From NCBI GenBank assembly GCA_963377175.1, contig CAUJNA010001247.1, positions 82,106 through 146,105 on the forward strand: DNA of 64,000 nucleotides, given 5' to 3'. Under the pieces are notes generated by a model that saw only the letters and a list, made by a program, of their open reading frames with translations, ran no database searches and was not told the DNA's origin. Numbering within the stretch: position 1 is the stretch's first letter; each line of letters starts with the position of its first letter. Of this stretch, positions 11,901-20,100 are shown one piece after another. Origin of the DNA: Effrenium voratum. Taxonomy: Eukaryota; Sar; Dinophyceae; Suessiales; Symbiodiniaceae. The translations under genes were made by a program, and so were the position numbers.

Positions 11901-14900
11901 CTCATCAGGGCCCTGAGATCGAGGGGAGCGTCAGAGCAGATGCAAGCAGTGGCTCACCAGCTGAACTGCCCGGAATGCCAGGAAGGTCGCATGGCAACGC
12001 CTATGACCCAGGTTTCCTTGGAGAAGGCAGACACCCTGTGGCACACCGTGCAGATTGACACCTTCTACATGCGGATCGGCACGGAGGTGCACCACTTCCT
12101 TCTCTACCTTGACGAGGCTTCGGGCTACGTGGTGACCGACGAGATCGTGACCCACCCAGATGACCAGCACGAGAACGTGGCGACGCCAGAGATGTTGGAG
12201 TCCCTTCAGAAGAGCTGGATCCAGTACTTCGGCATGCCCAAGCGGATCCGGTTGGACCTGGAAGGCTGTTTCAGAGGCAGAGACCTGGAACGTTTTTGTG
12301 CAGAGCGAGGGATAGAGCTTGCCCCTGTTCCGGCCGAGTACCATGCTTCGACGGGTGATGTTGAACGAGCAGTTGGAGAAGTTCGGCATCGGGTTGAAGT
12401 TTTTCTTCGGGAAGCCCGAGACTGTTCTGTCCGTGAAGCAGCTTGGGCGATGGTCGGTGCACATAACACTCAAGCACGTGTTGGAGGATATGCCCCAGCT
12501 CAGTGGGCATTTGGCCGTTTTCCGGAGGAAGACCTCAACCCAGCTTCAGCCTCGCATGCGCAGTTGCCTGGTCATCCCCTGGAAGTGCAACTACGCCTTC
12601 GCCGAGAAGCCGAAGCACAGTACAAGAAGCAGCAAGACCTGGCCAAGCTGAGCCGGGCAACCAACTCGCGAGCAGCCCCGGTGAATCAGTTTTTGCCGGG
12701 AGACCTCGTCTACTACAAGCGGTTCAAGACCCCTCGTGATCGACCAGCGCATGATGAAGTAGATGTGCCTCGACTGCGTGTTGGCCGATGGTTTGGACCT
12801 GGACGGGTGCTGGCGGCCGAAACTCGCGTGAGAGAAGAGGGAATTTATCGGTCAGCGAGCAGCTCCATCTGGATCATCTCCCAGGGGAGACTGAAGAAGG
12901 TTCACCGCAATCAGCTTCGACACGCATCAGAGACCGAGCGCCTCATTGCGGAGAACACAGATGTTGCTGGCATGCCGTGGACTTTCACGCAGCTCGTTAG
13001 CCAGCTCAACAAGGGCGAGTTTGACGACCTCACCCAAGGATCCTTGAAACTTGGGCTAAAGCAGAGATCTGAGCTGCGAGGGAGAAGCCGGAGCCGACTT
13101 CGAATGGAACGCCGGAGTAGCGAGCCCAAGATCCCTTTCAAGCCAGAACCACAGGAAGATGACGAGCTCATCGAGGATCCGGAGAGTCGCAAGCGCCAGC
13201 TGTCGGAAACTCCGGCATCACCCGAGGACGAGATCGACATCGATCGGCTGCTCTCCGACCTGAATTACAACCCGCTGGAACGATATACGCCGGAGGAACG
13301 GGAGAAGTTCCGGAAGAAGAGAATGAGCCATGAAGGAGAGGAGATTCCCCTTCATGTGAGGAAGAGCCTGCCTGCCGCTTCCTCTTCGAGTCCTGTCCAG
13401 TACGTCGCTGAGGAAGAGGCAGAGAATGGCATCTTCGGCATCACCATCCCGACCCCCGCGAATGAGATGGAGTGGAAGAAGATCGTGAAGAACCCAGCCA
13501 AGTTCGCGGCCAAGAACGTCCAGAAGGGCGCGGAGGTGGAATGGCGCAGGTTGTCGGAGGAGCAGAGAAGAGCTATGAAAGAAGCCAAGCAGCTCGAGGT
13601 CGACCAGTGGATCATTCGCAAGGTTTGTGCCAAGGCGGATGTGCAGATCCCGGCCAATCGCTTGATGCGGATGCGCTGGGTGCTGACCTTCAAGGCCGGG
13701 GACAGCGCCGACTATGTGAAGGCAAAGGCCCGGATCGTGCTCTTGGGTTACAGCGACCCTGACCTCACCGAGCTCGTGACTGCCGCCCCCACTCTTTCGA
13801 GGCGGGGCAAAATGTTGCTTTTGAACTTGGCCACGCACAAGCGGTGGGATTGCCTCAAGGCTGACGCGAAGTCCGCCTTCTTGCAGGGCAGCTCCAATCA
13901 GGCCAAGAGGAACATCTTTGCCGTCCCGGTGGAAGAGCTTTCAGAAGCTATGGGATTGCCACGGGGACAGGCGGTTCGCCTGCTCAAGGCTGCCTACGGA
14001 CTTGCCTCGGCTCCAAGAGAATGGTTCTTGGATGTGTGTGATGTCATGCAGGAGAAGGCCGGCCTGACCCGCTTGCAATGTGACCCCTGCCTGTGGATCT
14101 TTAAGGACAACGGGAAGGTGGTTGGCGCGATCGGCGCTCACGTCGATGATTTTCTGATCACCGGCGACGAGACCAATGCAAAGTGGACTGCGGCCCTAGA
14201 CATCCTCTTCAAGTCCTTCGCTTGGTCGCCTTGGGAGGCGATGCCCTTCGCGCACTGCGGCATTAACCTCATGCAGAAGAACGACTATGGCTTCATCCTG
14301 GACCACACGCAGTACTGCGAGGAGCTCAAGCAGGTTGAGCTCGGCCCCAACGACAAGGAGATGAACAACTCCATCATGAGCCAGTGCCGGGCTGTGCTTG
14401 GTGCGGTGCAATGGAGAGTCCAGCAGACGGGCTTACAGCATGCAGCGAAGTTGTCTTGGCTGCAGAGTGCCTTGCCTAAGGGCAACTTGGACGTTGTGAA
14501 GGAGATCAACAAAGTATGTCGTGAAGTATATCAACAACGAAGCCTCAGCATCGGGGTTGAACAACTCGGAGCAGAGGCGGATGAGGAGCTCATCATGGTG
14601 ACGTGGACGGATGCAGCAGTCGGGAATCGACCTGACCTCGGTTCAACTGGAGGACACCTTGTCGGCCTTGCACATCGGTCGATTCTGGATGGAAAGCGGG
14701 TGCCCGTGAACCCGATTTCCTGGAAGTGTGGCAAGTTGCATCGGGTGGCGAAGAGCAGCTTGTCGGCGGAGATTCAATCTCTGGCGGAAGGCGAGCAGGA
14801 GCTGATGTTCTGCCGGGCGCTTTGGGCAGAACTGCTAGGCTACCAGCTGGACTTGCGCCGGCCGGAGGACGCGACGATCAAAGTGGACGCGGCTCTGGTC

Positions 14901-15281
14901 ATCGACGCGAAGTCCGTCTATGACGCCTTCTGGAAGGAGGACACAGCTTCAGCAGGGTACTCCATGAAGGAGAAGTATGCGGCGCTTGAGCTCATGGCGA
15001 CGGCCGAGAACCTCAGACGCCAGAACACTTCCTTGCTGTGGGTTTCATCGGAGGCCCAGCTTGCGGATGGGCTGACAAAGGCCCAGGCTCAGGAGGGATT
15101 GAGACGGTTCCTCGAGCGCAAGCAGCTGTGGACGGTGAAGCACGACCCAGACTTCATCGCCGCCAAGAAGAAGAATAAGAAGTCCCCTGGTGTGGCACCC
15201 CCAGAGGAACCTGACGTGAGCCCCGACGTGAGTTGGACGGAGTTTCTCCGGAGCGGCCAGAAAATGGCAAGCTTCGCCTGA
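8931..15281 (+). CDS. pol: copia Pol polyprotein
   Basis: The polyprotein makes and integrates the element's DNA. In order: a zinc knuckle of CX2CX4HX4C form at 9024-9065; an aspartic protease with Leu-Asp-Thr-Gly-Ala at 9453-9467; an integrase zinc finger (His-Arg-Gln-Cys-Gly-His near 11865, Cys-Pro-Glu-Cys near 11967); the integrase catalytic triad Asp at 12057, Asp at 12255 and Glu at 12363; a reverse transcriptase with Asp-Ala-Lys-Ser-Ala-Phe-Leu near 13863, Tyr-Gly-Leu-Ala-Ser-Ala-Pro near 13995 and the catalytic His-Val-Asp-Asp at 14139-14150; and RNase H with Trp-Thr-Asp-Ala, Ser-Ala-Glu-Ile and Ala-Asp-Gly-Leu-Thr-Lys near 15064. The stop is at 15279-15281, 13 bp before the 3' LTR. 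Although open throughout, 10288-10940 makes better protein in another frame (separate entry). Confidence 0.93.
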   Translation, partial: QPSVLSMETTPSIPAGSVLAVQQPGQPGYTGCFICGSQQHDFRHCPKRGKGKGGKSSGSYFVESHLGIFMLREEQIELEEGGDGDVRFNPDLIGMTKSEIILDPAEVFQAPGSPRIPTSLWTPRVALAQFPDDGLPGGGDQTTLDAGDILYQEKIPDPIMIAVVESPESEGYGVLDTGATETVGSLTALERIVLGRRHVLGVKEEIKVVPAPLKSFKFGNGAIQKSESYLLLPQNLGDRRLSLGIYTLDAPGVPVLIGIKTLGKLQAIIDVFKGVIIMQAVDPAIAIPLVKSRCGHLLINLQEDWLTTHKRLELPRHLPPSAPLREVSRSPVRRASQKLASGPCSQAATSAVSFASSTETSDVLNWSKPVDGAYMVHLPGRGWDSMSVPESSGMARFSSKSLARDHRQQCVFVIDDHSMPPAARLQDPADGMRWYLLAILAQSNSLASLLSRHGIREGDDQGPPQWQDTRDRPGEQGSSEGQGQDQTNDWSPGGEVRLRTTSGARPSRSSPDRATMQRQPSGSTSRPGFGFGIQRPCHLDGVCGVQTQAELHPSLRSSCHDPPGRTVAERHKGGGGVPWERGGAQPSSQEPGDLPRGSGKKLDEAPGGDQGSEGEGARKAGLPRGEHQGRGCFSAQRCGGAQDDSRQEDEKERGFGRRPGVRRPDGKLLDGDFAIVKGEDTLEYDNLGVYQPVEKFPLADEDLLYLLENVKDTQDRIEEAFQVCGGVPEPWDVLELCCGPESLLLQEVQRAGGRGGRAGLFNNCDLMKNEGLQNVLNMIKQHRPRWLWISLPCGPSSPIQNLNEITEEGKRKGDLRRKKSKAMVKRALIVARYQLELGGEVAQEWPRGNYAWKWDIIEKFWSELRAQDRCHDVLVDGCQFGLMDKGWPIKKPWRIRVTDETHLKSLHRLCPGDHEHAPCLGGGLPERTGRYTPSFCRTAAKAMMQQTAAAYGSTEPQANALGGLTSQEINKLAETVLKLHRQCGHPSSRALIRALRSRGASEQMQAVAHQLNCPECQEGRMATPMTQVSLEKADTLWHTVQIDTFYMRIGTEVHHFLLYLDEASGYVVTDEIVTHPDDQHENVATPEMLESLQKSWIQYFGMPKRIRLDLEGCFRGRDLERFCAERGIELAPVPAEYHASTGDVERAVGEVRHRVEVFLREARDCSVREAAWAMVGAHNTQARVGGYAPAQWAFGRFPEEDLNPASASHAQLPGHPLEVQLRLRREAEAQYKKQQDLAKLSRATNSRAAPVNQFLPGDLVYYKRFKTPRDRPAHDEVDVPRLRVGRWFGPGRVLAAETRVREEGIYRSASSSIWIISQGRLKKVHRNQLRHASETERLIAENTDVAGMPWTFTQLVSQLNKGEFDDLTQGSLKLGLKQRSELRGRSRSRLRMERRSSEPKIPFKPEPQEDDELIEDPESRKRQLSETPASPEDEIDIDRLLSDLNYNPLERYTPEEREKFRKKRMSHEGEEIPLHVRKSLPAASSSSPVQYVAEEEAENGIFGITIPTPANEMEWKKIVKNPAKFAAKNVQKGAEVEWRRLSEEQRRAMKEAKQLEVDQWIIRKVCAKADVQIPANRLMRMRWVLTFKAGDSADYVKAKARIVLLGYSDPDLTELVTAAPTLSRRGKMLLLNLATHKRWDCLKADAKSAFLQGSSNQAKRNIFAVPVEELSEAMGLPRGQAVRLLKAAYGLASAPREWFLDVCDVMQEKAGLTRLQCDPCLWIFKDNGKVVGAIGAHVDDFLITGDETNAKWTAALDILFKSFAWSPWEAMPFAHCGINLMQKNDYGFILDHTQYCEELKQVELGPNDKEMNNSIMSQCRAVLGAVQWRVQQTGLQHAAKLSWLQSALPKGNLDVVKEINKVCREVYQQRSLSIGVEQLGAEADEELIMVTWTDAAVGNRPDLGSTGGHLVGLAHRSILDGKRVPVNPISWKCGKLHRVAKSSLSAEIQSLAEGEQELMFCRALWAELLGYQLDLRRPEDATIKVDAALVIDAKSVYDAFWKEDTASAGYSMKEKYAALELMATAENLRRQNTSLLWVSSEAQLADGLTKAQAQEGLRRFLERKQLWTVKHDPDFIAAKKKNKKSPGVAPPEEPDVSPDVSWTEFLRSGQKMASFA
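10288..10959 (+). CDS. frame-switched protease-integrase linker segment
   Basis: Here the frame one base ahead of pol has GC-rich third positions and a sensible composition. It starts ATG in a CCGCCATGG context at 10288 and runs 223 codons. It includes Cys-Ala-Val-Cys-Arg-Leu-Arg-Leu-Ser-Tyr near 10555 and a Lys/Glu-rich helix at about 10690-10810. The pol frame across the same bases is open but gives low-quality Gly/Arg/Gln-rich text. From memory, similar Cys-x2-Cys-Arg-Leu-Arg-Leu-Ser-Tyr stretches occur in dinoflagellate copia polyproteins, which supports this frame. Either two compensating indels flank it, or this is a separately started protein. Confidence 0.6.
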   Translation: MASEKETTRDPLNGKTPEIVPASKGAAKAKVKTKPTTGPLGEKFDYGRQVGPDPRDPRLTGPPCNGNHQEARPGRGSVSGSNAHAIWTACAVCRLRLSYTPAYGAHAMTRQAGPLPSDTKEVVESLGNEAAHNPLLKNQAICLEGAERSLMKRLEVIKAQKAKALAKQGYHEENIKEEGVSQPSDAEELKTTPGRKMRKNEVSAEDQEYDAQTESSWTVTSPS

Positions 15282-15294
15282 GATCTTTGGGGCA

Positions 15295-15528
15295 TGTCAG
15301 TGTGTAAGCCTCAGCCGTGTATAGCATGTTTCATGGAGAGGCTACGATTTGGCCCTGGCCCACCTAGGGACCCCTTAAGCCGAATCGTTGCACCAGCAAC
15401 GCAGCTACATGGAAAACGCGTGACCTGCGAGCTCTACTTGCGGGACAACTTGTTGACGGTCGAGTTCACTTGACTTTGGTTGGTGTTGCTTTGGGGAGTT
15501 GGAACCTGACCCCAAGGTGCTACCGAAA
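15295..15528 (+). repeat. 3' LTR of copia element
   Basis: 234 bp. Identical to the 5' LTR apart from lacking 7 bases (ATCGCCATTTTGG in the 5' copy becomes ATTTGG). It is preceded by a short purine-rich stretch (TTTGGGG, 15286-15292) that may serve as the polypurine tract. It is followed by the TCGGG target duplication. Confidence 0.93.
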
Positions 15529-15533
15529 TCGGG

Positions 15534-17186
15534 AAATCCCTACCATCGTGTATTTGATAGGAAGGCCATTCAGGTCTATCAGCAACGACTCTTGGCAGCG
15601 GCTTTCTTTGGCGCCTGAGCCGACAGGACACTGGTGACAAGCAGACAGGTGGGACTCGCAATGGACCTAGAGTGTATTTTCAGGTTATCCTCGTTGCTGC
15701 TTTTGTATGTCTCAAAAAGCCGGCGCCCTTTTGGCTTCTTTCCTTGTGCCTGAGTGTGTTTCTTAGGCCTGACGAGCCTGTTCGCATCGCGCTTGAATGC
15801 CTTGCCAGTCGACGGTGTCAGCCACCGAGTTGCGAGCGAGCTCCCATTCAGCTTTTTTGCAATTTTCGTTTCTATCTCGAGGCTAAGTCCAAGAGTCATT
15901 CGACGCCCGGAGCGCAGGGAGTCTGCAAGGCATTCACTTGACGAGTCCGTCGCAAGGTCCAAACGATCTCCTCTACAGCTGCTTCAAGCGCAGCTTGGGC
16001 AGTCGCTGGGACCCTACGCGCAGGACTTGAACAGTCGCCGCCCAGCTTTTCGACGTGATGAATTGCAGGACAGCTGTGGGGACGTGCACCTAGACGTCTC
16101 TGCCAAAGATGGAAAATGCCTGGTCCTCATGGCAGATCACAGGGCCATTGCGACTCACTTGGTAATTCATTGGGGCTTTCCAGTGAGCCCTGAGAGCGGC
16201 TTGTGTTTAAACCCAGTGTTGCTGGCCCCGATCTCAAGGCGTGCGGCGGCTTCGCGAGAGTTGGGACCAAAGAAGGTCTTGCGTTCCATCGAACATGGAG
16301 CTTTCGAACACCAAGGACCAGACATGCCTGGGTTCTTTGAAGGCTTCCTGACCTTTGGGCAGGCGAGCCTTGAGCAGATCAGCACTCCACATCAGAGGTG
16401 TCTCGCTGTAAGGTAGACGCCCAGTCCAAGATCCGGCTGTTTATGCGCCTTCCAGGCATGCCTGAAATGCGTCCGTCCGGGTGGACATTCGGAATTGCAC
16501 CCACGTCCTGGAGACTTCGGAATTGGGATCGTTGAGCCCCCTTTCAACTCCATATGGCTGTGGGTCACAACCCGTGGAACCCATTTTGGGGTAGGTGCAC
16601 CACCCGTTTTAGTCTGTTTTAGTGGGGATTGGGATGTTCTCTGGCTTGTTACCCATGGCCGTATCAGGTCTGGACATAGACCAATGCCAACCTCGGTTGC
16701 TTTGCGAGTGGCTCATTTGCAGCAACCCCAGTGACGAGGCTGCTTTGAGAAGTCTGGTGCCAACTCATAGACAGCCTTGTGACTAGCAGTATTTTTCTTT
16801 TTCTGCCGGCGAAGCTCAGGTCGTGCCCACGGCGAACCGTTGCCGAAAGGCTTCACCTGATTCGGGTGGTGTTTCTTCCGGCAAAAAACATGTTCTTCAT
16901 TTCTGTGTTTCTAATCGTGGTTTGACTTTGAATGTATTCGGTCCCATGACCGTCTCATAATTTTGCCATGAAGCAGAAGACTTGCTTCAAAGGCAAGCTT
17001 TCTCTGTACTCTTAAAGAGTACCCTGTGAGTTTAGTCCTCCACTCGCATTTCTGGCAAGAAGCCGGAGTTGAAGTGCGGATTGCGTCCAAAGGAGCGATT
17101 TTCGAAAAGGTGCCCAGCCTTCTGTGTCAGTTGTACGAGCGTTTGGTCGGACAGATTGCACTGTCCTGAGTGTCACCTTTGGCTGC
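15534..17186 (+). other. spacer with one exon-like segment
   Basis: Between the retrotransposon and the first recognised HOP exon. A + strand segment at about 15905-16161 has a protein-like composition (Leu-Gln-Leu-Leu-Gln-Ala-Gln-Leu-Gly onward) and stops at a GTAATT donor-like site. I could not name it. A family-A element lies at 16556-16660. The missing N-terminal TPR1 exons of HOP could be here or upstream of the retrotransposon, but I did not find them. Confidence 0.35.
16556..16660 (+). mobile_element. family-A inverted-repeat element (long form)
   Basis: GGCTGTGGGTCACAACCC at the left, inner TTTTGGGGTAGGTGCACC and GGGGATTGGGATG, and ACCCATGGCC at the right. The flanks are ATAT and GTAT (3 of 4 match), compatible with a mutated 4-bp duplication. 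Confidence 0.8.
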
Positions 17187-20100
17187 AGGACTGGCCGAAA
17201 GGTTATGCCAGACAAGGGCTTGCTGAATACTTCCTCAAACGGTCCAGCGCTGAAGATGCTTGCTGAGAAGCGACGAGAACTGTCTTTGGCTGGCTGTGCA
17301 TGAGTGGTTCTGCCGACTAGGTAGATCAAGTGAGTGTTGGGAGCTGGGTTTGCTTTTCCACCACAAGGGCCTTTGCCTCACCATAATCAGTCTGAAGTAG
17401 TTAATCGAAGTGGCTAATGCAGATATGTGATGCTCAGGCATAGATGGCAAAGATAAAGTACAAACGCAGCCAAGTTGAAGTGTTGCTAGTTCGGCCCCGA
17501 AGCCATCAGAATAGCTCTTTGTGTTGTGCTGAGGTACGAGGATGCTGAAGCCACTTACAAAAAGGGGCTGCAGCTCTCGCCAGAGGACATTTCTTCAGCT
17601 GTGTGAGCTGCAAAATATCAGTCCTTTTCGAGCTCAAGTCTTGTCAATTTTAGCCCAGCCCTTTTTGGATTGCTAAAGCAGACAGCTTGGGGACATATTC
17701 GTTGCTCATCCCGAGGATTCGTCCTTGAAAGAAGGCTTGCAAAAGGTGGGTTAGATGCATTTGACAGATGCGCAAATTGACATGGACAACTTTTGACTTG
17801 GAATTTGGGCTTTGTTCTACCTCCAGATGAAACGCGGTTTTGCCTTGCTTGTTTCTGATGGCGTGGACAAAACCTTGACCCGTGCCTGCAATGCTTATTG
17901 AGTGGCGCAGGTCATGGATGCCAAGTACGATGTGGGCCCTATGTCCGGGCCCTCGGCGTTTGGCATTGACACATCGTTGAAGCAAACTTCGTTGCGATTT
18001 CCTGAGGTCTGGAGGGGATGAGGCAGAATGCTGGATGGCACGTGCCCATCCAGAGCGATAATCATAAACAACATCAGCGCATTTCCTGTAGTGATCCCTG
18101 GAAGTTGCAGGCAACACTGGCTTGCATGGTAGGACATGTAGTGACCTGGGCCTGGGTTTTGGCAGATCGAATGTCTGCTTGGGGTGCCATGCAGCCAGGC
18201 TGAGGACTTGCTTGGCAAGGCCACGCTGGTTTGTTTGCGACTGCCAGATTATGAGGGAACTGGCCGGATCCGTGGTATGTGGTTTGTCTCTAGCCCAGGA
18301 GACCGGACGGCAGTTGGCAGTGCGTCACAATTCGTTTCTGGTGTTGTTGGAGTTGTGCCGGCCAGTTCGATGCCAACTCCCTGACAATGGCAGCAGCGCG
18401 GAATCCGAAAGTCAAAGAGTGGGCCGCATATGTTCTTCTTTGAAGGCAGCCAAGACAATCCTCTCAGGTACATGAAAGATACTCTGTTCATGCAGCGGAT
18501 CAATGCTCTCATGGGAATGACCAGCTGCAGGCCCAGACTCGACTATTAGCAAGTTCTGCGCGACTAGTGCTTTGAGCCAAGCGAGACGTCCCAAGATTTC
18601 TCTGGAGGCATGTTCAAAGAGGTTGCACAGCGAGCCAACGGCTTGAGGTTCTGCTGGCGCTCTAAAGGAGCAGATGGTGATGCAGCTTATCCAACAGGAC
18701 CATTTGAGCCGCACCAGACAGTGAACTTGTGGGCGGCTGCTTTAAAATGCGAACCTAGCGTCCACCAGACTATGCCCGACCTCAGGATCCACGCATCCTG
18801 GAGGCCCGACTCAGCCCTGTGGCAGTTTTCTATGCAATTCGGCAAGCGACTTGAGGCCCTTGCTGCAGCTCAAGGACTTGTGGTTCGAACAGGAGCCGAC
18901 TTTGCCCCAGAAGACGTGAAGGCCACATGAGGGTTGATCAAAACTTTATACAGTCTCCCCAAATGACCACAGGCCAAGGGGTAACTTTCTCCATTTAGTG
19001 GTGAAAGTCATCTTTTTTGGTGGTTTCCCTAATGGTCATCCACGTAAAGCCCCTACATGACATCATGGGGGCTTAGATTTACACAACCTTGGCGCTAGCT
19101 GAAATGTGCTAGCTTCAATTGTAGCTGCTATGTGAGGCGGAAGCTGGACCGCAACCGAAGGAGCAGACGGGTCCAAAGGCTAGAGCATTTTATGCAAGAA
19201 GCGCTCTGTCTGTCTTTCCCTTTCCCTCCCTTTCTCTCGTTCCCTCTACAGGAAAAGACTCCAGAAGATACTCGCACGCCAGAACAAAAGCAGGTGCGGG
19301 GTTGGAGAGCCTTGACTCGATGACTCGATGACTCGATGACTCGATGACTCGCAAGCTGGCAGGCGGATGATCTCAAAGCAGAAGGCAACAGGCTTTACAA
19401 GAAGCGCCTGGGCAAGCAGAGCCGCAGCCATCCACTGAACGAAAAGGGGGGAGACGGGGGAACCCCACCAAAATCTGATCGCAGTCCAGGCGGCAAGAAA
19501 ATTAGTTTTCTGTAGGCAACGCGAGTTTCAGCGATATGAGCTTGGCTCTCAACGACCATCAGGTTCGTAGAGGAGAGGCGTATTGGCCCTGTAGCTGCCA
19601 ATGTTGACCTGCGTACTGCTTGTTTGACAGGCTGCGATTCGCGAACTGGAGCTGCCAACATATGGGAGTCGTTCTAAAGGTCCTTGTAAGGAGTTTAGAA
19701 TTCGGCGACCATCGGTGTTGATTGAGGTAGCTCCGCGAAAGATTCGCGATGGAGTTGCGAAAGTAACTTTTCCTTTCTTTTTTTTTTCTCGCGAAAGTTT
19801 TTGCGTAACTGTATCTTGTAAATCAATGATATGTGAAGCCATTTATCTTTGCTGCTGAGCCTTCCTTCTAAGCTGATTAAAACACTTTGTTGACTTTGCA
19901 CTGATAAAGTGATAAAGCCAGGTGAGGCTACAGTTTGATACCCTGCGTGGCTGGTTAGTGCTCCAAGCCTGTGTATGTGCGTCTGTGGATGTTTAGTCGG
20001 TGGCTTTCCGCTCTGAACCGGGTGACTTTTCGCGAAAGTTCCGCGAGAGATCCGCGAAAGCCCGGGCGAAAGCGCAGGCTTCGATTGCAAGGGGAGGTAC

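Larger units (their letters stand above)
7024..15533 (+). mobile_element. Ty1/copia LTR retrotransposon with target duplications
   Basis: The 8.5-kb element (7029-15528) is bounded by TCGGG at 7024-7028 and 15529-15533, the 5-bp duplication usual for copia integrases. The domain order is gag, zinc knuckle, protease, integrase, reverse transcriptase, RNase H. Integrase before reverse transcriptase defines the copia (Pseudoviridae) order. The LTRs differ only by one 7-bp indel, which implies a recent insertion. The exact LTR 3' edge is uncertain by a few bases because AAAT/CGGG is shared with the flank. Confidence 0.95.
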
